From: Tardiphaga sp051811025
Lineage (GTDB): Bacteria > Pseudomonadota > Alphaproteobacteria > Rhizobiales > Xanthobacteraceae
DNA length: 64,000 nt
Direction: 5' to 3'
Assembly: GCF_051811025.1 (NCBI RefSeq)
Contig: NZ_JBPWQE010000001.1
Span: 2,790,001-2,854,000 of the forward strand
The position numbers and the translations under genes were made by a program. Each line of letters starts with the position of its first letter. The stretch's first letter is position 1. Under the pieces are notes generated by a model. That model searched no databases. It was not told the DNA's origin and was given only the letters and a program-made list of their open reading frames with translations. Positions 43,665-55,390 of the stretch are shown in pieces.

Positions 43665-43922
43665 ATGATCAAGACTCTCTCAGCAGTTGCCGTCGCAGCT
43701 TTCATCGCAGCCGCCCTCACCGTTCTGCCGGGCTTCGCCCCGAAGGTCGAGGCGTCGGTGCCGGTGGCCCTCGCCAAGGCCGACCGCCTGGACATCCACA
43801 CGGTAGGTCGCAACTGCTCCGAGCAGGCCTGGCCGAACTTCGAGGCCTCCTGCCTGCGTAACGCAGCCAGCAAGACGATCACTGTCCGCGAAGTCCGCCT
43901 CGTGACCACCGAGCGTCGCTAA
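43665..43922 (+). CDS. Small secreted protein with C-x6-PNFEASCL motif
   Basis: An 85-residue protein with a signal peptide (residues 1-30, 'AVAAFIAAALTVLPGFAPKVEA'). The short mature part contains two cysteines spaced 13 apart ('RNCSEQAWPNFEASCLRN'). The ATG follows AGGGGACCGTC. I recall similar small exported proteins in Bradyrhizobiaceae but no function. The hairpin CCCCGGC-CAGG-GCCGGGG at 43941-43958, 20 bp downstream, may help end its transcript but lacks a T-tract. Confidence 0.75.
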   Translation: MIKTLSAVAVAAFIAAALTVLPGFAPKVEASVPVALAKADRLDIHTVGRNCSEQAWPNFEASCLRNAASKTITVREVRLVTTERR

Positions 43923-44135
43923 GCGGCAAAGGATACCGCGCCCCGGCCAGGGCCGGGGGTGTACTGATACTTAATCCGGGTAATCGAACTACACTCCCCC
44001 GCCGCGGCGCGATGCATAGTTCAGTGAAATTCTCGCGACAGCTACTTCAACTAATTTCATAGCAATTCGCGACGCAACGTCGCAGACTGACGGTCAAGCG
44101 CGATCGTGAAAGCGCGAGTCCCGTGAGGGCTGCCA

Positions 44136-46043
44136 GTGACCGCCATCCCAGCCGCATCGCCAGGCCACTCTGGCGGACTTCCTCTCACGGCAACGATCGG
44201 CGCGCTCGGCGTCGTCTATGGCGATATCGGCACCAGCCCCCTTTATGCACTCAAGGAAGCCGTGAAGGCAGCGGCCCATGGCGGGCCTCTCACGCCCGAA
44301 GCAACGCTCGGCGTGGTATCGCTGATCCTCTGGGCGTTGATCCTCATTATCTCCCTGAAATACGCGCTTCTGATTCTGCGCGCCGACAATCGCGGCGAAG
44401 GCGGCATCGTCGCGCTGCTGGCACTGCTGCACGCGCGCAACGCAGAGCCGGGTACATGGCGCATACATTTGCTGGTCGTCGGTCTCGTCGGCGCCGCCCT
44501 GCTCTATGGTGACGGCGCCATTACGCCGGCGATCTCGGTCCTGTCGGCCATTGAAGGCCTGAAGGTCGATGCACCGTCACTGGCGCCGTTGGTGGTCCCG
44601 CTCACCGTCATCATTCTGATCGGACTGTTCCTGATGCAGAGCAAGGGCACCGGTTTCATCGGCGGCATCTTCGGGCCGGTGATGCTGGGCTGGTTTGCCG
44701 TGCTCGCGCTGCTCGGCATCCATGGCATCGTGCAATCGCCCGGCGTGCTCGCTGCCGTCAGCCCGCTTTATGCCTTCGAATTCCTGATCCATCAGGACTT
44801 CCACATCAGCTTTGCCATTCTCGGCGCGGCCTTCCTTGCCGTGACAGGCGGTGAAGCGATGTATGCCGATATGGGTCATTTCGGACGGATGCCGATCCGG
44901 CTCGCCTGGTTTGCCATCGCGCTGCCGGCGCTGGTGCTGAACTATTTCGGCCAGGCGGGACTGCTGATCGCCGACCCCACCGCCGTCGATAACCCGTTCT
45001 ATCAACTGGCGCCGGACTGGCTGCACTACCCGCTGGTGGCCTTTGCCACTGTCGCGACGGTGATCGCCTCGCAAGCTATCATCTCCGGTGTGTTCTCGCT
45101 GACGCAGCAATCGATCCAGCTCGGCTTCCTGCCGCGGATGCAGATCCGGCACACGACCAGCCACGCGATGGGCCAGATCTATGTGCCGCTGGTGAACTGG
45201 CTGCTGGCAGCGGCGACGCTGGCCGCCGTGCTCAGCTTCGGCACATCGGACGCCCTGGCAGGCGCCTATGGCATTGCCGTATCGCTGCTGATGGCGATCA
45301 CTACTTTGCTCGCCGCGCTGGTCGCGCTGCAATGGGGCTATCCGCCGCTTCTCGTCGTGACGGTGAACGGCTTCTTCTTCATCATCGATTGCATCTTCTT
45401 CGCCGCCAATTCCACGAAGCTGTTCGAGGGCGGCTGGTTTCCGCTGCTGTTGGCCGGCGCAGTCGCGTTCCTGATGTTGACCTGGCGTAGCGGTGTCAAA
45501 CTGGTTGAAAACGCCCGGGCCAAATTGCGTCAACCCGAAGAGGACCTGATCGAGACGGCCGTCAGTCGCTGCCATGCGCGTCTCAACGGCACCGCTGTGT
45601 TCCTGGCATCCATGCCGAACGGTGTACCGCTGGCACTGACGCAATTCGTCAAGCACAACCACGTTCTGCATCAGCGCGTCATTCTGGTGACCGTGCTGAT
45701 CGCCGAAGTGCCACGCATCCCGGATGCCGATCGCGCCGAGATCATCGAAGTGATCGAAGGGATCACGCGGGTCATCCTGCATTACGGCTTCATGCAGTAT
45801 CCAACGATTTCGGACGGGCTCGGTCTGGCTTCAGAACAGGGCAAGCTGCCTGGCATCGACCTCGCCGACATCACCTATTACATCGGCCGGGAGACCATCA
45901 TTCCCAGCGACAAGGTCGCCGGCATGGCGGTGTGGCGCGAAACCGTATTCGCGTTCCTGCAGCGTAACGCCGAACGCTCCGCAGCGTTCTTCGGCGTGCC
46001 GACCAAACAGGTCGTCGAGTTTGGCACCGAAATCGAGATTTAA
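44136..46043 (+). CDS. kup: Low-affinity potassium transporter Kup
   Basis: Kup is a proton-coupled K+ importer of the KUP/HAK/KT family. The 635-residue protein has about twelve transmembrane helices and the family N-terminal signature 'GALGVVYGDIGTSPLYALKEAV', with 'GDGAITPAISVLSAIEGL' near residue 125. The cytoplasmic C-terminal domain has no further transporter motif. The start is GTG at 44136. It is monocistronic and ends at a strong shared terminator facing gyrA. Rhizobial genomes often have several Kup paralogues. Confidence 0.95.
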   Translation: MTAIPAASPGHSGGLPLTATIGALGVVYGDIGTSPLYALKEAVKAAAHGGPLTPEATLGVVSLILWALILIISLKYALLILRADNRGEGGIVALLALLHARNAEPGTWRIHLLVVGLVGAALLYGDGAITPAISVLSAIEGLKVDAPSLAPLVVPLTVIILIGLFLMQSKGTGFIGGIFGPVMLGWFAVLALLGIHGIVQSPGVLAAVSPLYAFEFLIHQDFHISFAILGAAFLAVTGGEAMYADMGHFGRMPIRLAWFAIALPALVLNYFGQAGLLIADPTAVDNPFYQLAPDWLHYPLVAFATVATVIASQAIISGVFSLTQQSIQLGFLPRMQIRHTTSHAMGQIYVPLVNWLLAAATLAAVLSFGTSDALAGAYGIAVSLLMAITTLLAALVALQWGYPPLLVVTVNGFFFIIDCIFFAANSTKLFEGGWFPLLLAGAVAFLMLTWRSGVKLVENARAKLRQPEEDLIETAVSRCHARLNGTAVFLASMPNGVPLALTQFVKHNHVLHQRVILVTVLIAEVPRIPDADRAEIIEVIEGITRVILHYGFMQYPTISDGLGLASEQGKLPGIDLADITYYIGRETIIPSDKVAGMAVWRETVFAFLQRNAERSAAFFGVPTKQVVEFGTEIEI

Positions 46044-46106
46044 CCCCCGCGCGAGGTGATGGGTTCTCGCTTCGCTCACCCCCTCCCGCACATCACGTAC
46101 ATAAAA

Positions 46107-46138
46107 GAAAAACCCGCGGTATGAACCGCGGGTTTTTC
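46107..46138. terminator. Bidirectional terminator between kup and gyrA
   Basis: GAAAAACCCGCGGT pairs with ACCGCGGGTTTTTC over an ATGA loop, giving T-tracts on both strands between convergent genes. Confidence 0.93.
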
Positions 46139-46167
46139 TCAACGTGTCACAGCCGCTGCGGAGAGCC

Positions 46168-48939
<2,772 letters not shown>

Positions 48940-49144
48940 GGATGATTTCCGGTCAGGTTTTGCTGGGAATCATATAGCGCATCGCGCGCCTTCAAGCCAC
49001 CCCATCAGCAACGCGCGAAGCCCTATTTTCTTGCTGATTTTTCAAATGCTTACGGGAGCTGAACAGGGCTTGTGAAGTGGCCTCGAATAAGCCAGCCCCA
49101 AGCAGCCGAATCTTGCGAAAATCATGCGGCCGTCTTGCGGCAAT

Positions 49145-49549
49145 CTAGCGACCGAACACCACGGTGTGCATGACCCGGCCGGGCACGAGGGTGAACACGC
49201 CGGCGATCACCAGGGCGCCGGCGAAGATCGAAATCATGGTGATGGCATGCGCCCTGACGCGGTGCCGGCGCGCGGCGATCACTGCGACAACCAGCATTAC
49301 CGGCGCCAGGATCGACAGCAGGTGGATCGGACTCCAGTCTCGCCACAGCCGGTAGCTATGGCCATGGATCCCAAACGAACTGATCGCAACGGTGGCGAGC
49401 AGGATCACCCAGATCCAGCCGAGCGTCCTGTGTGGCAGCGTGCCCTTGGGCGCGATCAATTGAACGACACCGAGCACGAATGCGACCATGGCCGCAAAAG
49501 CATGCAGCGGGATTGGAGCGGCGGCATCAAGCAGCGGCTGAAGCGACAT
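49145..49549 (-). CDS. DUF2306-type membrane protein
   Basis: A 134-residue protein with four hydrophobic helices and conserved histidines ('PLHAFAAMVAFVLGVVQL', 'GTLPHRTLGWIWV', 'WSPIHLLSIL', 'RAHAITMISIFAGALVIAGVFTLVPGR'). The His-bearing helices suggest a heme- or cytochrome-b561-like relative, as proposed for DUF2306. No function is assigned. It is on the gyrA strand, 205 bp upstream of gyrA. Confidence 0.82.
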   Translation of the reverse strand: MSLQPLLDAAAPIPLHAFAAMVAFVLGVVQLIAPKGTLPHRTLGWIWVILLATVAISSFGIHGHSYRLWRDWSPIHLLSILAPVMLVVAVIAARRHRVRAHAITMISIFAGALVIAGVFTLVPGRVMHTVVFGR

Positions 49550-50006
49550 GGTGGCCCTCGTGTTCAGGAGGCAGCATCAGCTCACCATCGCAGAAATCTT
49601 TCCATTGTAAAGATCATATTGCCGCCACGTTGCCACAGCTAACCGCACCCTCAAAAAGCAAAACGCGCTGCAAGCAATCAGCTCACAGCGCGCGATGCAG
49701 AAGTTCAGGACGTCCTGACAGCAGATCAGAAGGATTATATGTGGTTATGGACGTGATGCGTGAGGCGGTCGAGGAGCGCGCCGGTGACCGAGGCTGGATT
49801 CCGGGATATCTCCAGGTCGCGCCTGGCGGACGGCTGCACCTTGTTTCGTGCGCGCCTCACGGGCTGATCGTGGCTGAATGGTTGGTTTCGGACGCAAGGC
49901 TCTCCGAGACAGGGGACCGCGCTAGTCGAGGCGACCCAAAGTATCCATGCCTCGCTCCGGGCGGACCGGGGCTCGACCACGCAATGATTCAAATCGTGAG
50001 CGAGCG
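49550..50006. other. Intergenic region at the left edge of an accessory patch
   Basis: No gene can be supported. A frame from about 49741 runs to 50043 but has no recognised domain and overlaps the next gene antisense. It contains a perfect 14-bp palindrome, TCAGGACGTCCTGA, at 49705-49718. Confidence 0.45.
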
Positions 50007-50831
50007 TCAGATGCTGCCACCAGGCCCTCGTGCGAAATGTTGAGATCCATCAAGTTCATAGTTGCCAGCTAATCCAGTGGTTTGGCTTTTATCGCCTTGG
50101 TCACCCAGGGCGGTCTCATTGATATGCTCTCCCAGGACTCGCGTGATGACCTTATCGAAATTGAGGGGGTCGGCACCGTTGACTTGTATCAAGGACCATC
50201 CGTCCCGGCGCAAGCACTCGCCGATCTCCCTTGAGATATTGGCCTGCTTCAAGCCCCTGTCCACGCCGAGTTCGAACAGGAGGACTTCGATGAGCGGCTG
50301 GTGCGCATGCCGATCCGTAAGACGGCGGCGCAACGTTTCCTGCGGCGCATCGAGCTGGACAAGCAGGTCCGGTCGCGGCAGGAACGCTAGGCAGTCACGA
50401 ACCACGTCAATGCTTGGAGTTCGCGCCAGCAAAACCAGCGCACACAATGCCTGGATCAGGCCTTCTTCAAAAATGAAGTAACCTTCCGATTCCTGCGCTT
50501 TACGCCAAGATTCGCACAGTAGAGCGATGTCGACCTTCATGCGCCATGACCATGTGCGGCTTCGTAGCGGGATTGATGCTAGAAGCCGCGCCGCGACACC
50601 GTCCTTCGGCAGGGTCGATAGCAAGACAGGACCGGAGGTGGCAATCTTTCTGCCAATACGCCCAATGCCATGGCGCGTCTCCGGGCCGTCATCCTGGGCC
50701 GACGCATATTCAATCAGGCGATAACCGTTCACTGTCTTCAGGTTGATGCCTTCTTGCGCCAGCCCCCGGCAGAGGCCGCGAAGAAGTGTGGTCTTGCCTG
50801 CACCAGGCGGCCCAAATAACTCGATGATCAT
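50007..50831 (-). CDS. P-loop nucleotide kinase-like protein
   Basis: A 274-residue cytoplasmic protein with Walker A 'FGPPGAGKTTLLRGL' at residues 6-20 and a kinase-like lid region ('DAPQETLRRRLTDRHAH'). It resembles thymidylate/shikimate-kinase-fold proteins found in polysaccharide gene clusters. Its substrate is unknown. The ATG at 50831 places the P-loop at the usual distance; the frame upstream is not conserved-looking. A truncated paralogue beginning 'MIIEFFGPAAAGKTTFAHALCK' lies at 51880, so two copies once existed. It is divergent from the methyltransferase gene. Confidence 0.78.
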   Translation of the reverse strand: MIIELFGPPGAGKTTLLRGLCRGLAQEGINLKTVNGYRLIEYASAQDDGPETRHGIGRIGRKIATSGPVLLSTLPKDGVAARLLASIPLRSRTWSWRMKVDIALLCESWRKAQESEGYFIFEEGLIQALCALVLLARTPSIDVVRDCLAFLPRPDLLVQLDAPQETLRRRLTDRHAHQPLIEVLLFELGVDRGLKQANISREIGECLRRDGWSLIQVNGADPLNFDKVITRVLGEHINETALGDQGDKSQTTGLAGNYELDGSQHFARGPGGSI

Positions 50832-51070
50832 GGTGGAATGCCCAGCGCCTCGGAACAAGCTGTCATTTACCTGCAGGTCAGAGCTTAGCCGGATTACAAA
50901 CCACACCAACGTTCATTTGAATGACTGTTCGGATCCGCGGACCCCTCCGAACGGCCAGGCCTCGTTGGCCTTCCCGAGCGATCATCGCTCCGTTCCGGCA
51001 TCGTGCGAATGCATGAAGACGTCGTCCCGACATCGAGGTTAGCGTCGGCGGACTCGAGGGACATATCCTT

Positions 51071-51868
51071 ATGCTCAACGGAGACACGTTCAGCTATCGC
51101 GCGAGCCACCAGTCGGTTGATGTCGTTGCCGACTACGTCAGCACCTTCGAGGTGGGCCATTGCGCGGCATTGTGGCGGGACGTCGAACAGCCCTTGCTCG
51201 AAAGCATTCTGCGCCGGCTCGGAGGGCCACAGCGAACAAGCCTCGACTTCGCCTGCGGAACCGGACGCATTGCGAAGGTCGCCGCTCGGTTGTTCGGCTC
51301 GGTTGTCGGGGTCGATGTGTCAGAAGCGATGCTTTCGGCAGCTTCGGTGCCAGACAACGTGACGCTGCTATGCGTCGACGTCACCAAGGTTCCTCTCGAA
51401 CAGACATTTGACGTTGCCACCGCATTTCGGTTCTTCTTGAATGCAGAAGACACGCTTAGGCGCGACGCATTGCGGGCGATCTATCGGCATCTTCGCAACG
51501 ACGGCGTATTGGTGTGCAATATCCAGCTCAATGCAACGTCACCCATCGGGTCGTTCAGTCGTGTCCTGAACTGGGCATATCCGAGCAGACCTCGAAACAC
51601 CCTGACTTTGTATCAATTTTCAAGCCTGCTGTCGGATGAGGGATTTGAGGTCGTGGAGAGCACGTATTACGGCTATCTCCCGCGACCGGGCCGGTTGTTT
51701 CCACATCTCTGCGAGGCGCTGATCGAGCCATTCGAAAAGGCGTGCCGGAGGCTCAAGGTGCCGGGATTATTGGCGGAGAGTTTTATTGTCGCGGCGCGAA
51801 AGCGGGAACGCCTGTTTCCTCAGGTGCAGGACCCTCGGCGAATCGTGCAGGCACCAACAACCTCTTGA
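51071..51868 (+). CDS. Class I SAM-dependent methyltransferase
   Basis: A 265-residue methyltransferase with motif I 'SLDFACGTGRIAKVAARLF' (~57-75), motif II 'VVGVDVSEAML' and 'FRFFLNAEDTLRRDALRAIYRHLRNDGVLVC' as the post-I and IV-VI region. The acceptor is unknown; neighbouring kinase-like genes suggest a small-molecule or polysaccharide setting. The ATG at 51071 is preceded by GAGGGACATATCCTT. The truncated kinase gene begins 12 bp downstream, so an operon existed before it was disrupted. Confidence 0.85.
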   Translation: MLNGDTFSYRASHQSVDVVADYVSTFEVGHCAALWRDVEQPLLESILRRLGGPQRTSLDFACGTGRIAKVAARLFGSVVGVDVSEAMLSAASVPDNVTLLCVDVTKVPLEQTFDVATAFRFFLNAEDTLRRDALRAIYRHLRNDGVLVCNIQLNATSPIGSFSRVLNWAYPSRPRNTLTLYQFSSLLSDEGFEVVESTYYGYLPRPGRLFPHLCEALIEPFEKACRRLKVPGLLAESFIVAARKRERLFPQVQDPRRIVQAPTTS

Positions 51869-51879
51869 GGTTCGGGAGC

Positions 51880-52005
51880 ATGATCATCGAATTCTTTGGC
51901 CCGGCAGCCGCAGGAAAGACCACCTTCGCCCACGCGCTGTGCAAGCGGCTCAACGAGCGCGGCCATCATGCGAATGTTGTGCTCAGCTATTCGGAGCCAC
52001 CACCT
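51880..52005 (+). pseudogene. Truncated P-loop kinase (paralogue of the gene at 50007)
   Basis: The frame starts 'MIIEFFGPAAAGKTTFAHAL' with an intact Walker A and continues 'NERGHHANVVLSYSE', then loses resemblance near 52000, where a fragment of a recombinase gene begins on the opposite strand. The residual frame runs on to 52131 as junk. A GGGAG ribosome-binding site precedes the start. The intact relative is about 274 residues, so more than 80% is missing. The right edge given is approximate. Confidence 0.65.
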
Positions 52006-52285
52006 CTCGCGTCACCGACGCCTCATGCCCTCCCACGGCAGGTGAGCGTGCAAGACGAAGCGAGTTCACGAGATCGACGGTTTCCTCCTGCGTCAGTAGA
52101 TCGCCGGTCTCCAGCCGCTCGATCAGGCTGACCCCGCGCAATGCGGCCCACTCTTCGGTCGCCGCGATCGAGCGAAGCACCTTCAACATCGTGTTGATCG
52201 ATCCGGCTTTGCTCCTGAGGAATATGGCGCTGTAGCGAGTAGCCCAAGTGTCCGGCAGCCCGCTCTCCCTGTACGCCGCCCTCCA
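51983..52285 (-). pseudogene. Fragment of a tyrosine recombinase/integrase (core-binding domain)
   Basis: On the minus strand this frame reads 'TWATRYSAIFLRSKAGS', then 'INTMLKVLRSIAATEEWAA' and 'LRGVSLIERLETGDLLTQEE'. This pattern resembles the SAM-like N-terminal core-binding domain of site-specific tyrosine integrases (helix 'SINTxxxxLRAIAxLxEWAxxRGIDLxERxxxGxxLTxxEI'). The catalytic domain is absent and a stop codon precedes the frame at 52286-52288. It ends in the broken kinase gene, so it marks a past insertion or deletion. Identification is by pattern only. Confidence 0.5.
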
Positions 52286-52475
52286 TTACAACGGGCTTTA
52301 CGCGAAATCGGCTGGCAATGCGTTGATTTATCAAACGAAAGCCCCCCTTGTTTACACAAGCGGGCCCCACAGAATCTGATTCGAGTCTCGTCGGCAATCC
52401 GGAAGCTGAAAAACACTAAGTCATTGAAGAAGCGACGAAAGCGTTTTTTAGTTTACACACAGCTCCAACCAACAG

Positions 52476-52985
52476 TCAGAACGGGATGTCGTCATCCATG
52501 TCGCTGCCGCGGCCACCACCGCCACCTGCCGGTGCGGCCACGCGGCGCTGCGGCGGAGCGCTCGACTGGCCGCCGCCGAAGCTGTCGCCCATGTCATCGC
52601 CGCCGTAACCGCCGCCACCACCCGCGCCGCCGCCCTTGCCGTCGAGCATGGTCAGTGTCGAATTGAAGCCCTGCAGCACGATCTCGGTGGAGTATTTCTC
52701 GACACCCTGCGGATCGGTCCATTTGCGGGTCTGCAGCGCGCCTTCGATATAAACCTTGGCGCCCTTCTTCAGATACTGCTCGGCGACCTTGGCGAGACCT
52801 TCGCTGAAGATCACGACACGATGCCACTCGGTCTTTTCCTTGCGCTCGCCGGTGCCCTTGTCGCGCCAGGTATCCGAGGTCGCGACGGTCAGGTTGACGA
52901 CCGGATTGCCGTTCTGCATCCGGCGGACTTCTGGGTCCTTGCCGAGATTGCCGACCAAAATCACCTTGTTGACGCTACCCGCCAT
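52476..52985 (-). CDS. ssb: Single-stranded DNA-binding protein
   Basis: SSB coats single-stranded DNA in replication and repair. The 169-residue protein has the OB-fold ('SVNKVILVGNLGKDPEVR', 'EWHRVVIFSEGLAKVAEQYLKKGAKVYIEG', 'STEIVLQGFNSTLTML') up to residue ~112. A Gly-rich linker follows, and the acidic partner-binding tip is 'DMDDDIPF'. It has a promoter with an SOS box about 170 bp upstream and is separated from the porin genes by a 464-bp region. Confidence 0.97.
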   Translation of the reverse strand: MAGSVNKVILVGNLGKDPEVRRMQNGNPVVNLTVATSDTWRDKGTGERKEKTEWHRVVIFSEGLAKVAEQYLKKGAKVYIEGALQTRKWTDPQGVEKYSTEIVLQGFNSTLTMLDGKGGGAGGGGGYGGDDMGDSFGGGQSSAPPQRRVAAPAGGGGGRGSDMDDDIPF

Positions 52986-53143
52986 GCCACTCTCCTACGC
53001 TCGAACCTGAATTTGCTGATTGGGCGCCGGCGCAGGCCCTGGCCCGCGCGCAAACGCCGCTGATGATGGGACCCTATACGGTCCGCGCTCCCGCGCAGGC
53101 CCCGCGACCGGGTTATCCACGATCTCTTATATGATCGTCCTCC

Positions 53144-53172
53144 CATATAGCATGTTCCATTTTTGTTCTCAA
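53144..53172 (-). promoter_or_regulatory. ssb promoter with overlapping SOS (LexA) box
   Basis: Read on the minus strand, TTGAGA (53172-53167) and TATATG (53149-53144) are separated by 17 bp, a good sigma-70-type promoter. The direct repeat GAAC-N7-GAAC (53168-53154; GTTC-N7-GTTC on the plus strand) lies between the hexamers. This is the LexA-binding sequence known for alphaproteobacteria, so ssb is probably SOS-repressed. Confidence 0.72.
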
Positions 53173-53449
53173 GGACACCCCTTGGCGAATTGTTGGGCGA
53201 CAACGAAGTACCGAGTCGTCGCTGTCGCGTCTGAGTCGAGCAATAGTGGAACCCGAAGGGAACCGCGCCCCGCAAAAATTCATATACCTTTCATTAACTT
53301 AGAAACGGCCAAACATCGAAGACGAGTGTGCTATTTGGGTGACGGACTTTTTGGCAGACTTGCGTATATTTCGATCACTGAATTGCATTTGGCGCTTGCG
53401 CCGGGACACGAGGCTTCGCCGACGCGAAGCAATTTTGGGGAGAATTCAC

Positions 53450-54184
53450 ATGAAGAAGTTTCTGTTGGGCACCGTTGCCCTGATCGCTCTGGGCGCTTCG
53501 GTTCCGGCAATGGCCGCTGACCTGGCCGCTCGTCCCTACACTAAGGCTCCGGCCTACGTTCCCGCCCCGATCTACAACTGGACCGGCTTCTACATCGGCG
53601 GTCACGTCGGCGGCGCGTTCAACGGTTCAAACGGCTTCGGCGGCACCACGGACAATTCGGATGGCCGTTTCCTCGGCGGTGTGCAGATCGGCTATGACTA
53701 TCAGTTCGCTCCGAACTGGGTGTTCGGCATCGAAGGTCAGTACAGCTGGGTTGGTTCGAACAACACCAACGTCGCTTTCCTCACCACGCCAGGCGTCACC
53801 TACAACCTGAACCAGAAGGGCCTCGCCTCGGTTACCGGTCGCATCGGTTACACTTGGGGTCCGGCACTGCTCTACGTGAAGGGCGGCTACGCCTACTCCG
53901 ACTTCAACGAATCGCTGGTCCTGACCGGCGTCGGCACTCCGGTTGCCTTCGCAGCTGGCACCAAGCATGACGGTTACACCGTCGGCGCCGGCCTCGAATA
54001 CCTGTTCACCCAGAACTGGTCGGGCAAGGTCGAATATCAGTATTACGACTTCGGCAAGACCACCTTCGCTGCTCCGTCGCCGGCTGGCATCATCGGCCTG
54101 TCGTCCCGCAACGACGAGCACACCGTCAAGGCTGGCCTGAACTACCGCTTCAACTGGGGTGGCCCGGTTGTCGCGAAGTACTGA
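53450..54184 (+). CDS. Outer-membrane beta-barrel protein (Omp31/porin-family), paralogue 1
   Basis: A 244-residue outer-membrane protein. The signal peptide ends at 'SVPAMA|ADLAARPYTKAP'. The mature protein is an eight-stranded beta-barrel of the OmpA/Omp25-31 type: 'NWTGFYIGGHVGGAF', 'GGVQIGYDYQFAPNWVFGIEGQ', 'GRIGYTWGPALLYVKGGYAY', 'KAGLNYRFNWGGPVVAKY' with terminal aromatic-rich strand. It anchors or stabilises the outer membrane. The ATG follows GGGGAGAATTCAC. A terminator lies 34 bp after the stop. A second, divergent paralogue follows. Confidence 0.93.
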   Translation: MKKFLLGTVALIALGASVPAMAADLAARPYTKAPAYVPAPIYNWTGFYIGGHVGGAFNGSNGFGGTTDNSDGRFLGGVQIGYDYQFAPNWVFGIEGQYSWVGSNNTNVAFLTTPGVTYNLNQKGLASVTGRIGYTWGPALLYVKGGYAYSDFNESLVLTGVGTPVAFAAGTKHDGYTVGAGLEYLFTQNWSGKVEYQYYDFGKTTFAAPSPAGIIGLSSRNDEHTVKAGLNYRFNWGGPVVAKY

Positions 54185-54217
54185 GCTTCGCGCCTGATTT
54201 CAGGCTCGTGACTACGG

Positions 54218-54244
54218 AAAGGCCGGCGGAAACGCCGGCCTTTT
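54218..54244 (+). terminator. Rho-independent terminator after the first porin gene
   Basis: AAAGGCCGGCG-GAAA-CGCCGGCCTTTT, followed by CGTTT. It has a stable GAAA tetraloop. Confidence 0.94.
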
Positions 54245-54432
54245 CGTTTGGCTGGAAGCCCGGCTTCGGAGAGATAAGAGCTCGCCCATTGCCTGCGGTC
54301 GAATACTACCCACGACTGTAACGCGTAAATTTTCACGCAACCATTACGTTTGTTTTTCTCCGTTGCAAGGAAGGCACAGCCTGATCGCCTGAATCGCGCT
54401 AGAGTTGAAGCACTCACAAGGGGAGCCATGCC

Positions 54433-55191
54433 ATGAAGAAAATTCTGCTCGCATCCGCCGCCCTCGCTGTTCTCGGCTCGGCGACGTCCGCTTCTGCGGC
54501 CGATCTCGCAGCACGGCCGTACACCAAGGCGCCTCCGATGATCGCCGCCGTCTATGACTGGACCGGCTTCTATATCGGCGGCAACGGCGGTTGGGGAACG
54601 AGCCGCAAATGCTGGGACACGACCCAGGTTCTCGGTGTCGCGCTGGCCTTCAGCGAGGGATGCCATGACGCAAGCGGCGGCACGGCAGGCGGCCAGATCG
54701 GCTATCGCTGGCAGAGCGCTGCGTGGGTGTTCGGCCTGGAAGCACAAGGCAACTGGGCAGACTTCAAGGGCTCGAACGTCAGCCAGCTCGCACTCGGTAC
54801 TACCGGCAACCGGTCCAAGATCGAAGCCTTCGGTCTGTTCACCGGCCAGATCGGTTACGCCTGGAACAACACCCTTCTTTACGTGAAGGGCGGCGCCGCC
54901 GTGACCAGCGACAAGTATCGAGGCTACACCGTGCCCGGCAATGTCGTGTTCGACAACGCCAGCGAAACCCGCTGGGGCGGTACGGTCGGCGTTGGCCTGG
55001 AATATGGCTTCACGCCGAACTGGTCCTTCGCGGTCGAATACGACCATCTGTTCATGCAGACCAGCAGCAACAGCTTCACCGCTGTGACGCTTCCTGTGAC
55101 CTCACGCATCGATCGCATCAGCCAGGACGTCGACGTGGTCACCGCACGCATCAACTACAAGTGGGGCGGTCCCGTTATCGCGAAGTACTGA
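54433..55191 (+). CDS. Outer-membrane beta-barrel protein (Omp31/porin-family), paralogue 2
   Basis: A 252-residue paralogue of the preceding gene, sharing 'ADLAARPYTKAPP' at the mature N-terminus, 'YDWTGFYIGGNGGWGT', 'WNNTLLYVKGGAAV' and the C-terminal 'INYKWGGPVIAKY'. The middle differs, with two cysteines ('RKCWDTTQ' and 'SEGCHDASG') probably forming a loop disulfide. It has its own upstream region (54245-54432) and terminator, so the two are separately expressed. The ATG follows GGGGAGCCATGCC. Confidence 0.92.
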   Translation: MKKILLASAALAVLGSATSASAADLAARPYTKAPPMIAAVYDWTGFYIGGNGGWGTSRKCWDTTQVLGVALAFSEGCHDASGGTAGGQIGYRWQSAAWVFGLEAQGNWADFKGSNVSQLALGTTGNRSKIEAFGLFTGQIGYAWNNTLLYVKGGAAVTSDKYRGYTVPGNVVFDNASETRWGGTVGVGLEYGFTPNWSFAVEYDHLFMQTSSNSFTAVTLPVTSRIDRISQDVDVVTARINYKWGGPVIAKY

Positions 55192-55228
55192 GGCTTGTTG
55201 ACCCTCTCTGTCGACTCCAGAACAACTC

Positions 55229-55253
55229 AGCCCGGCCTCGTGCCGGGCTTTTT
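55229..55253 (+). terminator. Rho-independent terminator after the second porin gene
   Basis: AGCCCGGC and GCCGGGCT form an 8-bp stem over a CTCGT loop, followed by TTTTTGTTG. Confidence 0.92.
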
Positions 55254-55390
55254 GTTGTTCGGCACAGACATATGGCGATACCGACAAGGCTGGTCCCGCG
55301 CCGCCGGCCATTGTTGTTTGCGGACCAATCCGCAACTCCTTCGCCAAGAAACCGTTGAAGGCTGGTGCGGAGCACTGGAAATCCGTTCTC

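Noticed and set aside
43941..43958. Rho-independent terminator after the small secreted protein
   Set aside because: The stem is good but there is no following T-tract, so it is mentioned only in the gene entry.
49432..50043. Possible 203-codon gene right of DUF2306
   Set aside because: Overlaps two genes antisense; no family features.
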